DNA from: CAYTLW01 sp964438735
GTDB taxonomy: Bacteria > Myxococcota_A > UBA9042
Assembly (NCBI GenBank): GCA_964438735.1
Contig: CAYTLW010000096.1
Location: forward strand, 1-29,924
Length of the DNA stretch: 29,924 nucleotides
Direction: 5' to 3'
The stretch's first letter is position 1, and every line of letters starts with the position of its first letter. The notes below the pieces were generated by a model. It made no database searches and had not been told where the DNA came from. It saw only the letters and a program-made list of their open reading frames with translations. The translations under genes were made by a program, and so were the position numbers. Positions 8,154 to 16,493 of the stretch are shown piece after piece.

Positions 8154-10511
8154 TCAGCGGAAGAGCACCCACGAGTCCATGTGGATGTTGCCGCCCTTGC
8201 CCTCGGGTTTGCCCTGGAAGAGGCTCTTATAGCTGACCGTGAACGTCTCGCCCGGCTTGACCCGGTCGGTGATGTCCCAGGTGACCACGCGCACATCCTT
8301 GCCAGGGCACCAACCGCCGCGGCCCAGGTACCAGGTGCCGAACTGGTTGGGCACGGTGCCCTCGTCGACCTGGTGGGCGCAGCCGTAGAAGTTGCCGACC
8401 CAGTTGTGTTCCTTCACATACGTCTTGCTGCCGGCGTCCGATCCCACGGTGAAGTGGTGGGTATGGTTGCAGAACTCGGCGCAGTTCAGCTTGCTGCCGA
8501 AGCCGTGTCCGGTGACCTCGACGGCGAGCTCGACCTTCTTGGCATCCTTGGGCACGGTCACCTCGATGGGCTTGTACTTGTCGTTGTAGTTGGCGCCATA
8601 GCCGCCACCGGCGAAGAGATGCTGGATGCCGGTCGGCGGCGGCACATTCTTGTTGAGGAAGCGCAGCTTCAACGTGGTCGTGTACGGATAGCTGCCCTTG
8701 AAAGCGAAACGCACCTTGCCGCCATTGCCCAGGTAGTGGCGGGCCCGTGGTGAGTCGGTGATCCAGCGACCCTCGCGGTGATAGGTGGTGATCCAGCGCT
8801 GGATGAAGTTGCTCTTGCAGCCGCATTTGCCCCAGCCCGTCTTGCCCTCCACCGTCACCTTGGCGCCCTTGCACGAGCCCTTGGCGCCGCCGCAGTCGGC
8901 GTCGCTGTTGCACGCCTTGCAGTAGTGATGCTTCTTGTCGAGCAGGCAATGACCGGCGGTCTTGGTGACGGGTTTGGTCACCCAGGTGCAACCGCGCTTG
9001 CGCTTGACCGTCTCCTGCCTGGGCGTGATGCAGTTGCAGTCCTTGGTGTCGGCAGCGACCTTGGCGACGGCCTTGCGGGCGGGTTTGTAGCCCTTGCAGG
9101 TGGCGCCGAGGCCGTGCTTGGCCTCGCAGTCGCAGTGCTTCTTGCAGGTGGTATCGGTGGCCTTGCCGGCCAACTGGCAGGCGCCGAGCACCTCGTCCTG
9201 CTCCTTGACCTCGCCGACGGCGATCTGGCAGCTGGCGGGCACATGCTTGCCCTCCTCTTCGGTCGCCGGCCGCTCGACCACCTTGAGGTGCGAGTGGTAG
9301 TCCCACTCGAAGCAATTCGTATCGTCGTGGTTCTTGCACATCTGCGCGAAGTCCACCTCGACGCTGTCGTACTTGTTGAGCTCGGACGCGGCGGGCATGT
9401 CGAAGTCGAAGGTCTCGCCGTTGACGACCTTTTCGTCGTACAGGGTCACGATCTTCATGTCGCCGGTCTCGGGGTGGTCCTCTGTGCGCTTCCACTCGTA
9501 GTTGTAATAACGCGCCTCCCACGCCAGGTGATGCACGTAGGCCTTGTTGTTGTTGCCGACCACCGACAACAAACCCACCTGGCGCAGCCGCTGGAAGCGA
9601 TCGATGGCGAACGCGGCGCGCGGCTTCTTGCGCAGCAGCTCGCCGATCCAGCCGTAGGCGCCCTCGTTGGGATACTTGGTCCAGGACATGGGTTTGTTGA
9701 CGAAGTGCAGCCGGTTGCGCCAGCGCAGCCGGTCGATGGGTTTGAGCTTGGCCAGGTGGTAGTCAAAACGCGCCTTCATCTGCTCGATGTATTTGGCGGT
9801 GTTGTCGGTGCCGTCGGCGTCCCGGTAGGGCACGAAGAAGTAGTGCGCGTTGTCAGGCGACCACTCCATGAGCTTGCCGATATCGGCGGTGGTGGCCGAC
9901 CCCCACAACCAGGTGAGGTAATCGCCGCCGCCATTTTTGGAGTACAGGCCCTTGCCCACCGTCAGGAAGACGTAGCTGCTGTGGCCGTCGTAGTGGTCGG
10001 AGAACGTCCAGCTGCCGCGCAGGGTGGGCACCGTGAAGTCGCCGGCCAGGGAGCGATAGAAGTAGCCCTCCTTGCCGGTGTCGAATTTGCGCAGCGGCTC
10101 CTTGGGCGGCTCGGCGGCGGCGGACATGCAGGTGACCAGACTGTCGCAATCGCCCACGGAGGTCAGGCACTTCTGGACGATGGCCCCGACCGTGACGTCC
10201 TGGCAGAGCGCCGTGCACAACGTGGTCGGCAGCACGGAGTCGCATACCGCAAAGGTCCCGCAGCCGGCCGCGCAGTCAAATGGCGCGCCAGCGTCCACTG
10301 CGACGTCTTTCGGCGCCGCCACATCGACCGGGCTGCCGACGTCCACGGCAGACACATCGACCGCGTCCGTGGCCGCGGCATCTTCTGTTCCCGCGGCGCT
10401 GTCGGCGGCGGGCGAATCGGGTTCGTTGCCGCAGCCGGACAGGGCAAGCGCGATGCACAGAAGCGTGCGGCATGCGCCGGTAGCGCGCTGTTTGGAGAAG
10501 GAAGTGCTCAT
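8154..10511 (-). CDS. Lipoprotein with a split PNGase F-type peptide:N-glycosidase fold
   Basis: 785 residues from the ATG at 10511; a start further upstream would add residues before the signal peptide. Lipobox LSGC (Cys27), a D/A/V-rich linker to about 75, then a small Cys domain (about 80-135). Residues about 140-370 start GYFYRSLAGDFTVPTLRGSW and resemble the redoxin-like N-terminal part seen in large bacterial PNGase F homologues. Next come the two PNGase F jelly-roll halves. The first carries CFEWD with Asp404, matching catalytic Asp60 of Elizabethkingia PNGase F, preceded by a paired Cys. The second carries HGFGSKLNCAEFCNHTHHF with Glu679 in CAEFC, matching Glu206 and the Cys204-Cys208 pair, then YGC...GRGGWCPG, matching Cys231-Cys252. 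A Cys- and Lys-rich insert (about 422-566) separates the halves. The third catalytic residue, Glu118, has no obvious equivalent. It probably acts outside the cell on glycoproteins. Confidence 0.86.
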   Translation of the reverse strand: MSTSFSKQRATGACRTLLCIALALSGCGNEPDSPAADSAAGTEDAAATDAVDVSAVDVGSPVDVAAPKDVAVDAGAPFDCAAGCGTFAVCDSVLPTTLCTALCQDVTVGAIVQKCLTSVGDCDSLVTCMSAAAEPPKEPLRKFDTGKEGYFYRSLAGDFTVPTLRGSWTFSDHYDGHSSYVFLTVGKGLYSKNGGGDYLTWLWGSATTADIGKLMEWSPDNAHYFFVPYRDADGTDNTAKYIEQMKARFDYHLAKLKPIDRLRWRNRLHFVNKPMSWTKYPNEGAYGWIGELLRKKPRAAFAIDRFQRLRQVGLLSVVGNNNKAYVHHLAWEARYYNYEWKRTEDHPETGDMKIVTLYDEKVVNGETFDFDMPAASELNKYDSVEVDFAQMCKNHDDTNCFEWDYHSHLKVVERPATEEEGKHVPASCQIAVGEVKEQDEVLGACQLAGKATDTTCKKHCDCEAKHGLGATCKGYKPARKAVAKVAADTKDCNCITPRQETVKRKRGCTWVTKPVTKTAGHCLLDKKHHYCKACNSDADCGGAKGSCKGAKVTVEGKTGWGKCGCKSNFIQRWITTYHREGRWITDSPRARHYLGNGGKVRFAFKGSYPYTTTLKLRFLNKNVPPPTGIQHLFAGGGYGANYNDKYKPIEVTVPKDAKKVELAVEVTGHGFGSKLNCAEFCNHTHHFTVGSDAGSKTYVKEHNWVGNFYGCAHQVDEGTVPNQFGTWYLGRGGWCPGKDVRVVTWDITDRVKPGETFTVSYKSLFQGKPEGKGGNIHMDSWVLFR

Positions 10512-10604
10512 GGTTACCTCGTCCGCGGCAGGGGGCGGCAGCATAGCAGAAGGGACCAGCGGATAAGGCCACGAACTCGGGCTCGCGGAACCGTCTCACA
10601 AACC

Positions 10605-10633
10605 TTGGCTATGGACCAACGCATCCGTAGAAC
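10605..10633 (+). promoter_or_regulatory. Candidate promoter for the small membrane protein gene
   Basis: TTGGCT (10605-10610, 4/6 of -35) and TAGAAC (10628-10633, 4/6 of -10) are separated by exactly 17 bp, about 70 nt before the ATG at 10704. The region lies between divergent genes, where a promoter is expected. Assigned by eye. Confidence 0.3.
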
Positions 10634-10703
10634 CTAGACTGTGCTGTGACAACGGCGCGCCGGCTGCCCGACCGGGCGGCGTGCGGACTGGGGAGGTCCT
10701 CAC

Positions 10704-10973
10704 ATGAGTTCGCTGCTTCCGTTTTTTGTCCTCACGGGCGCGGTCTGCTGCCTGCTGGCCGTCGCGACCTGGTTTGCCGCCTGCCGGGTCCTGGCCAAGC
10801 GCCAGATCCACTGCCCGGGTCACAACGTCGACTGCCTCGTCGACTTCGAAGAGGTCCGGAGCGTGCCGTGGAAGACCAGCAATCGCTTCGACGTCGCTCG
10901 TTGTGAGCTGCTCGGCTGGGGCAACAGGGTCGACTGCGCCAAGGCCTGCACCAGCCAGGCGTGCAATCGCTGA
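10704..10973 (+). CDS. Small membrane-anchored Cys-containing protein
   Basis: 89 residues. A strong GGGGAGG precedes the ATG at about 7-nt spacing. Residues about 4-30 (LLPFFVLTGAVCCLLAVATW) form one hydrophobic helix. The rest is a short soluble domain with the pattern CPGHNVDCLVDFEEV, FDVARCELLGWG, VDCAKACTSQAC. I have seen similar small 'membrane anchor plus CPG...C...C' proteins in Myxococcota but know no function. The last cysteines (CAKAC...C) could bind a metal or form disulfides. It lies 158 nt before moaB on the same strand and is divergent from the PNGase-like gene. Confidence 0.62.
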   Translation: MSSLLPFFVLTGAVCCLLAVATWFAACRVLAKRQIHCPGHNVDCLVDFEEVRSVPWKTSNRFDVARCELLGWGNRVDCAKACTSQACNR

Positions 10974-11130
10974 AGTCTGCGTTCGATAGTCGCTGACGCG
11001 CTACCTGCGGCAGCACCTCGCGCAGCCCACCGTCTCGGCGGTGGCCTGCCCTTTGACGCCAAGCGCGGCCAATGCCAGCATCCGCGCCCTGCCGCCCCGA
11101 GCGGCCCCATGACACCCGGCTGGAGGTCCC

Positions 11131-11667
11131 ATGGCTGGCATCGACGAAAACCGCCCCTTCCTGCCCGTGCGTATCGCGGTGATGACCATCTCCAATACGC
11201 GCACCCTGGACGACGACCGCTCCGGCGCCCTGCTCATCGAGCTGCTCCAGGCCGACGGCCACGTGCTCGCCGATCGGGCCATCGTCAAGGACGAGCAATC
11301 CGCCATCATCGAGCGCCTGCAGTCCTGGATCGCCGAACCGACCATCGACGTGGTCCTGGCCACAGGCGGCACCGGGCTCACCGGCCACGACGTGACGCCA
11401 GAGGCCTTCTCCGCGGTCTACGAAAAGGAGATCCCCGGCTTCGGCGAGCTCTTCCGCTACCAGAGCCTGGCCAAGATCGGCACGTCGGCCATCCAGTCAC
11501 GAGCCACGGCAGGCGTCGCGGGGGGCACCTACCTGTTCGCGCTGCCGGGGTCGCCCGGCGCCTGTCGCGACGGCTGGGAAGGCATCCTGCACGCGCAGCT
11601 GGACTCGCGACTGCGGCCGTGCAACTTCGTCGACATGATGCCGCGCTTGCAGGAACACGTGAGCTGA
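11131..11667 (+). CDS. moaB: Molybdenum cofactor biosynthesis protein MoaB
   Basis: 178 residues, the normal length for MoaB. The start has GGAGG four nt upstream. The N-terminal strand IAVMTISNTRTLDDDRSG, the molybdopterin-binding loop VVLATGGTGLTGHDVTPEA and the later stretch FGELFRYQSLAKIGTSAIQSR are family hallmarks. AGTYLFALPGSPGACRDGWE is represented here by the GGTYLFALPGSPGA segment. MoaB/MogA-type proteins adenylylate molybdopterin before molybdenum insertion in the cytoplasm; in many bacteria MoaB replaces MogA. No other molybdenum cofactor gene is in the window, so the gene stands alone. Confidence 0.94.
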   Translation: MAGIDENRPFLPVRIAVMTISNTRTLDDDRSGALLIELLQADGHVLADRAIVKDEQSAIIERLQSWIAEPTIDVVLATGGTGLTGHDVTPEAFSAVYEKEIPGFGELFRYQSLAKIGTSAIQSRATAGVAGGTYLFALPGSPGACRDGWEGILHAQLDSRLRPCNFVDMMPRLQEHVS

Positions 11668-12066
11668 TTGGCGGCTATTCCCGCTTGCCCACTTCGATGC
11701 GAATGAACTCGGGCACGAGCCACAGAGCGACACGAATCATGGCGGCAGTATGTTGCCCGTCAGGATCGGGCGCAACGCCGCCGCTCACCCGCATCCGACC
11801 CACCGCAGCTTGCGCAGGCGATCCGATTGCAGATCAGCGCTTTGCCCACCCATTGTCCCGAGCGTCCCCTCGATGTGCTGGTCAAGAGCCAGAAACTCCC
11901 GACATGTCAAAGCTTTACGGCCGATTCACATGTTGAACACCACAACCCATGAGGACCTCAATGACCGAAGCCACCCTCGCCTTCCTGGGCAGCCGGTTCG
12001 GCGAAGCGGTCATCCTCGTGGGGGCGGCGATTCTCGCCGACATGTTGTGCAAAAAACTCGGCGCCT
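11668..12066 (+). other. Gene-poor stretch after moaB
   Basis: About 400 bases with no convincing long gene. Base composition drops below that of the neighbours around 11860-11960. Two ACATGT palindromes occur at 11902-11907 and 11928-11933. A possible 37-codon frame starts at 11961. The stretch ends where a protease fragment begins in another frame, so it may be debris from a deletion or rearrangement. Confidence 0.5.
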
Positions 12067-12074
12067 GTGCGTAG
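11961..12074 (+). CDS. Possible 37-residue hydrophobic peptide
   Basis: An ATG preceded by GAGG at 6-nt spacing opens a 37-codon frame ending at the TAG 12072-12074. The peptide starts MTEATLAFLGSRFGEA, followed by a hydrophobic stretch (VILVGAAILADML) and the end CKKLGACA. It could be a single-helix membrane peptide. It overlaps the first codons of the protease remnant in a different frame and shows no similarity to protease sequence. I know no homologue. Confidence 0.28.
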   Translation: MTEATLAFLGSRFGEAVILVGAAILADMLCKKLGACA

Positions 12075-12279
12075 CCGCCTGGCACCAAAGGACCACCCGG
12101 TCATGGGCGGTCATGCGGCGCTTGCGGTGGGCTATGACGACGCGAGCCGGACGGTGGCGGTGCGCAACTCGTTCGGCCCCGATTGGGGGCAGGGAGGGTA
12201 TTTCACCATGCCCTATGCTGTCCTGATGTCCGAGAGCGATTGCGGCGATTTCTGGGCGTTGCGGACGGTCACTGGTTGA
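12067..12279 (+). pseudogene. C-terminal remnant of a papain-family (C1A) cysteine protease
   Basis: 70 codons from an in-frame GTG. The sequence VMGGHAALAVGYDDA followed by VAVRNSFGPDWGQGGYFTMPY and then CGDFWALRTV is the classic C-terminal third of C1A peptidases, with the active-site His (GGHA) and Asn (RNSFG). The catalytic Cys half is missing. Upstream, the same frame reads into sequence that does not look like protein, and no other frame restores it. It could be an orphan domain, but loss of the nucleophile half points to a broken gene. No ribosome-binding site is evident. Confidence 0.75.
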
Positions 12280-12403
12280 GTCGGCGGCGGGGCGATCTTG
12301 TCGCTGACCCGTCGATCCGATACCGTCACCCTGCGCCCCCACCGGCGGCGCGCCACCCCCAGGGCAGAGCCGGCAACCGCCGCATCAGGCGGCAGGCGGA
12401 TCG

Positions 12404-13717
12404 ATGAACGTCCTGTTGGTACAGCCTCAGGTCTGCGCCGAGCCCATGTACCCCGTGCCCCTGGCGGCTATGGGTGCCGTGCTGCGCGCTCGCGGCCACC
12501 AGGTCTGGGGCGTGGACCTGCAGTTCGACTCCGTCGCCTCGCTCTATGACCGGCTGCAAGAGGTGGAGGCCTCCTGGGTGGGCGCCACGGTGCTGCCCCA
12601 TAACGCCGAGGATGTGGGCCGACTGTTCCGCGACCTGCGCGCCATCCGCCCGATCTCGACCTTCATCGCCGGCGCCTACCCGACGCTCGACGCCAAGGCG
12701 GCGCTCCTGCGCACCGGCGCAGACGTGGCGGTGGTGAGTGACCCCGAAGCGACGGTAGCCGACCTGGTCAGCGCCGAACGGGGTAATCCCATCGCCGGCA
12801 CGGTCGCGCGCACCGAACACGGCCCTGTGGCCGGGCCGCGCCGCTCGCCCGTGCCACTTGCGGACCTGCCCTTTCCCGACCGCAGCCTCTTCCCGCCCAT
12901 CCGCTACAGCTACGCCATGCGCTCCACGGCGGTGCCCTACACCATGGCCTATACCAGCCGCGGTTGCCTGCTGGCCTGCCCCTATTGCCCGGTGTCGACC
13001 CTGCGGCCGCGCGGCTTTGACTGCCGACCCGCCGACCAGGTGCATGCCGAGATGAAGATGCTGGCCGAGGAGTTCGGCATCCGCTCGGTGCACATCGAGG
13101 ACGACGCCTTCCTGGCCGACCGGGCGCGAATCGTCGAGCTCTGTCGCCTGCTGAAGGAAGACCCCGTGCCGGTGGTCTGGGAGCTGGTCAACGGCGTGCG
13201 ACCGCCCCAGGTGGACGAGGAGCTGCTGGGCCTGATGGCCGCCGCTGGCTGCAGCCGCATCGTGCTGTCTTTCGAGCACCTGTCCAGCGATGGCGTACCC
13301 GCGGTGGGTCATGACATCGCCACTGCGAAGGCGGCGGTCCGACAGGCCCGGCGCGCCGGAATGCGCGTGGGCGGCTACTTCATGGTCGGTCTGCCCGGTG
13401 TGACGCTTGCCGAATCGCTTCACAGCATCTACCTTGGACTTGCGCTCCGGCTCGACGACGCGAACTTCATCGCGCTGTACGATGCCCCCGGGTCGGCGTA
13501 TGCGCGGCAGGTCGAAGGCCAGGCACAACGCCTGCCGCCTGCTGCGGCTGCGCAGCTCGCCAAGGCCGCGCAGGTCGCCTTTTTCTGCGGACCACGACCC
13601 TTGCTGCGCCTCACCGTCGATCTCATCAGAACGCCGCAGGTCATCCCTTCGCTCGCCGAAAAGGCGCGCGAGCTCATCCGCTTCGGCGGGCCGGTCCCCA
13701 TGAGAGACACCCTATGA
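12404..13717 (+). CDS. Cobalamin-binding radical SAM enzyme, first gene of the rSAM/DegT operon
   Basis: 437 residues. AGGCGG lies just upstream of the ATG. The N-terminus VLLVQPQVCAEPMYPVPLAA begins a B12-binding Rossmann-like domain (about 1-150), with IAGAYPTLDAKAALL in the position of the usual GGxHPT...L element. The canonical DxHxxG histidine is absent, as is normal in this enzyme class. The radical SAM domain starts at YTSRGCLLACPYCP with the [4Fe-4S] ligands Cys188, Cys192 and Cys195. YFMVGLPGVTLAES matches the later FxxGxPGxT element of the class. Known relatives use methylcobalamin for methyl transfer to unactivated carbon or for ring contraction and rearrangement. The reaction here is unknown. 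The stop overlaps the next start by 4 nt (ATGA). Confidence 0.88.
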   Translation: MNVLLVQPQVCAEPMYPVPLAAMGAVLRARGHQVWGVDLQFDSVASLYDRLQEVEASWVGATVLPHNAEDVGRLFRDLRAIRPISTFIAGAYPTLDAKAALLRTGADVAVVSDPEATVADLVSAERGNPIAGTVARTEHGPVAGPRRSPVPLADLPFPDRSLFPPIRYSYAMRSTAVPYTMAYTSRGCLLACPYCPVSTLRPRGFDCRPADQVHAEMKMLAEEFGIRSVHIEDDAFLADRARIVELCRLLKEDPVPVVWELVNGVRPPQVDEELLGLMAAAGCSRIVLSFEHLSSDGVPAVGHDIATAKAAVRQARRAGMRVGGYFMVGLPGVTLAESLHSIYLGLALRLDDANFIALYDAPGSAYARQVEGQAQRLPPAAAAQLAKAAQVAFFCGPRPLLRLTVDLIRTPQVIPSLAEKARELIRFGGPVPMRDTL

Positions 13718-15234
13718 GTCCACGGCCGCCTCACACCGACTTCGACGGCGCCCCGCGGGTGCTCTTCGTGCGGTTTGCGCCGTGGATGGCGCGCACCAAC
13801 AACCACCCCCACGACCTCATGTGGCCGGTGTCCATGCTCTACGGACGGGCCATCGCCCGGAAGCGCGGCTGGCGTGCGAAGATCATCGACCTGCACGTCG
13901 AAGGGCTGGACCGCTGGGAGCTGGTCCAACAGATTCACGACTACGGCCCGCACCTGCTGCTGCTCGACACCATGACGCCGACCATGACCCTGGCCCGCCA
14001 GGTGGCCGAGTCGGTGGCCAGCCGCAGCCCGGACGTGACGGTGTGGGGCATCGGCCAGCACGCCACTGAGCAGCCCACCGACCTGCTGTTTCCGGGCTCC
14101 GTGTTCGCCGGCGTGCTCATGGGCGAGTACGAAGTCTCCCTGCCGCAGCTGTTGGACAGCCTGGGCCAGGGCCCGGTGCACGGCTCGGCGGTCCTGGGTG
14201 AAGACGGCAAGCTGCGCGTGAACGGCGGCCGCCAGCAAATCACCGACCTGGACGTCTTGCCCGACCTGGATCCGCGCGGATTGCGCCTGAATCGCTACGG
14301 CATGCGCTCGGTGGCGCCACGACGCTTCGGCACGACGCGCTGGGGCTTCGTGATGACCAGCCGCGGCTGCCCCTTCCTGTGCACCTTCTGCTCACCGACC
14401 TTGCGTCAGAGCTATGGCCGCAGCTTCAGGACCCAGGCGGCCATGGGTGTGGTCGACGACATGGAACGCCTGGCCACCGACCACGGCGTGGACGCCATCT
14501 ACACTATCGACGACGTCTTCTCCTTCGACCAGGAGCGGGTGCGTGAGATCTGCCGCGAGCTGATCCGGCGCAAGGTGCCGGTGCAGTGGGTCATCCAGAC
14601 GCGGCCGGACATGGTCGATACCGAGACCCTGCGCCTGCTCAAGCTGGCTGGCTGTGTCGGCGTCAAGATGGGCGTCGAATCGGGCGTCGACCGCATCCTC
14701 AAGCTCATCAAGAAGGGCGTGCGCCGCGACCGCATTCTGGAGACGGCGCGCAACATCCGCGCCGCCGGCATCCCGCTGACCGCCTACTATATGCTGGGTC
14801 ATCCCACCGAGACGCTCGAAGAGATGCAGGAGACCTTCCGCTTCGCCCGCGAGGTGGGCGCGGACATGATCCAGGTCGCCTTCCACACGCCCTATCCGGG
14901 CAGCGAATCCTACGAGATGTTCAAGCGCGAGGTCAGCGACCTGAGCGAGCTGAACCACTACGAGACCCACCACGTCAACGCCAGCGAGGTCGATGGCGAG
15001 ACTTTGGAACGTCTGCAGCGACGCTTCTACCTGGACTACTACCTGTCGCCGCGCATCTTCTTGAACTACGTGCGCCGCCGGGCCGTGTACCGGCTGACGG
15101 ATCTCGAAGAGTGGCGCCTGGCGTGGGGTTCACTGCGCTACCTGCTGCTGGATCGCGGGCGCAAAGAGGGCGGCGCTGCGAGCAGCGCGACCTCGGCCGA
15201 GCGCGACGCGTCGCGAGAGAAATCGGCTGCCTGA
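13714..15234 (+). CDS. Second cobalamin-binding radical SAM enzyme
   Basis: 506 residues, starting within the last codon of the previous gene (ATGA overlap), so the two are translationally coupled. The B12-binding domain covers about 15-150 and contains VWGIGQHATEQPTDLLF and then VLMGEYEVSLPQLL, the usual GxHxT...GExE elements. The radical SAM domain starts at TSRGCPFLCTFCSP with cluster ligands Cys219, Cys223 and Cys226, followed by YTIDDVFSFD, GVKMGVESG and YYMLGHPTETLEEM. The C-terminal 100 residues (FYLDYYLSPRIFLNYVRRRA) match the YYRFYxRPxY-type tail of the family. The last 25 residues are Ser/Ala/Glu/Arg-rich and look disordered. It is not a close copy of its neighbour, so the two enzymes probably act on successive steps. 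Confidence 0.91.
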   Translation: MSPRPPHTDFDGAPRVLFVRFAPWMARTNNHPHDLMWPVSMLYGRAIARKRGWRAKIIDLHVEGLDRWELVQQIHDYGPHLLLLDTMTPTMTLARQVAESVASRSPDVTVWGIGQHATEQPTDLLFPGSVFAGVLMGEYEVSLPQLLDSLGQGPVHGSAVLGEDGKLRVNGGRQQITDLDVLPDLDPRGLRLNRYGMRSVAPRRFGTTRWGFVMTSRGCPFLCTFCSPTLRQSYGRSFRTQAAMGVVDDMERLATDHGVDAIYTIDDVFSFDQERVREICRELIRRKVPVQWVIQTRPDMVDTETLRLLKLAGCVGVKMGVESGVDRILKLIKKGVRRDRILETARNIRAAGIPLTAYYMLGHPTETLEEMQETFRFAREVGADMIQVAFHTPYPGSESYEMFKREVSDLSELNHYETHHVNASEVDGETLERLQRRFYLDYYLSPRIFLNYVRRRAVYRLTDLEEWRLAWGSLRYLLLDRGRKEGGAASSATSAERDASREKSAA

Positions 15235-15266
15235 ACCATCCAAGGCGCAAGTGAATTGAGCCGCCC

Positions 15267-16478
15267 ATGCTGCCCATCGCCCGGCACAACATCAACCTGA
15301 GCGTCGCCGAGCTCAAGCTCGTCGTGGCCGGCGCCGCGGGCAACGCAAAGGCGCCCGATGGGCGCGAACGATTTCAATCGGCGGCGGCACAGTGGCTTGG
15401 CGTGCAGACGGTGCTCGCGACCGAGTCGGGGCGGTCTGCCCTGGCCCTGGTCCTGCGCGCGCTGGAGCTGCCTCCTGGCGCGGCCGTGGCGTTGCCGGCT
15501 TATGGCTTCTTCTCCGTGGTGGGGGTGGTCGAGGCGCTGGGTCTGCAGCCGCGCTACATCGACGTCGACCCGGACACCATGGCCATGGACGCCCGGGCGC
15601 TGGACGCCCAGACCGATGACCTGGCCGCCGCGATCCTGATCCACCCCTTCGGCCAGGTGGCGCCCATGGACGCGCTCCTGGCGGTCTGTGAGCGCCGCGG
15701 CATCGCCCTGGTGGAGGACGCCTCGCAGTCTACGGGCGCCTCTCTTGCTGGCCGGAAGGTGGGCACGTTCGGTGTGGCCGGCGTCTTCAGCCTGGTGTCG
15801 GGCAAGAACCTGCAGACCTTTGGCGGCGGCCTGGCCGTCAGCGCCGACCCGGACCTGGGCGCCCGGATGAAGCGCCTCTACCAGGCCTCGGAGCCGGCCG
15901 ACGAGGAGCGCGTCCGAGGGGCACTTCGGGGCGGGCTGTTGAAGTGGTCGCTGGCCACCCGTGGGGGCTTCCTCGGCGGCGCATTCGCCCCCTTCCTGGC
16001 GCTCAGCGAGGCCACGCCAGAGCGTTTTTCGACCCTTTTCGACGAGGCCCGCCAGCCCTTTGACGCGACGGCGCCCATCCGTCGCCTGCACGACGTACAG
16101 GGCGCGCTGGGCTGCCTGGAGCTGGCCGAGGTGGACGCCCGCAACCAGGCGCGACGACGCAACGCGCTGCGCCTGCACGAGGGCCTGGCCGGACTACCGA
16201 CGCTGGCGCTGCAACGATTCGACCCCGAGGCGGACAACACCTTCAACGCCGTCGCGGCGCGCGTGGCCGACGCCAGCGCCCTGGCTCGAAGACTCCTGCG
16301 CCGCGGCGTCGACACCCGCACCGACTACATGCAGTGGTACGGCCCGCCGGCGTTCTCCGAAGACGTACTCTACGTGCCCAATCATCCTGGCCTCGGGCGA
16401 CGCGATGTCGACCGCGTGGTGCGCGCCGTGCGACAGTGCCTGCGCGACGCGTCGCCGCTGGCGAGCGCGCAACGATGA
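15267..16478 (+). CDS. DegT/DnrJ/EryC1/StrS-type PLP-dependent aminotransferase
   Basis: 403 residues, the normal length for the family. It has TESGRSALALVL (the cofactor-phosphate region), ALPAYGFFSVVGVVEALG, ILIHPFGQ, the PLP-ring motif VEDASQSTGA (Asp151, Gln154) and the Schiff-base lysine in SGKNLQTFGGG (Lys180). All key residues are present, so it should be active. Family members transfer amino groups to keto-sugars, amino-cyclitols or related ketones, and a few act as dehydratases. In the C-terminal part, RRGVDTRTDYMQWYGPPAF recalls the substrate-binding segment. It starts 32 nt after the second radical SAM gene and sits 15 nt before the third. Confidence 0.92.
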   Translation: MLPIARHNINLSVAELKLVVAGAAGNAKAPDGRERFQSAAAQWLGVQTVLATESGRSALALVLRALELPPGAAVALPAYGFFSVVGVVEALGLQPRYIDVDPDTMAMDARALDAQTDDLAAAILIHPFGQVAPMDALLAVCERRGIALVEDASQSTGASLAGRKVGTFGVAGVFSLVSGKNLQTFGGGLAVSADPDLGARMKRLYQASEPADEERVRGALRGGLLKWSLATRGGFLGGAFAPFLALSEATPERFSTLFDEARQPFDATAPIRRLHDVQGALGCLELAEVDARNQARRRNALRLHEGLAGLPTLALQRFDPEADNTFNAVAARVADASALARRLLRRGVDTRTDYMQWYGPPAFSEDVLYVPNHPGLGRRDVDRVVRAVRQCLRDASPLASAQR

Positions 16479-16493
16479 TGGGGTCCTGACGGC

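Noticed and set aside
5813..8296. 827-codon open frame on the minus strand
   Set aside because: It lies opposite two lipoprotein genes with signal peptides and ribosome-binding sites; its translation is Ala/Gly/Arg-rich without motifs. It is an artefact of high G+C third positions.
8778..10637. 619-codon open frame on the plus strand
   Set aside because: It mirrors the PNGase-like gene and has a low-complexity Val/Leu/Gly/His composition with no recognisable domain.
11675..11740. 21-codon minus-strand frame (MIRVALWLVPEF start)
   Set aside because: It reads like protein but has no ribosome-binding site and no known relative; too short to support.
12067..12279. Frameshifted full-length protease continuing the 11961 frame
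   Set aside because: The upstream frame has no protease-like sequence (no QGxCGSCW-type active-site Cys), so a simple frameshift does not restore the enzyme.
12298..12326. TTGTCG-N17-TACCGT promoter-like pair before the radical SAM operon
   Set aside because: The -10 half matches only 3 of 6; in this base composition such pairs occur by chance.
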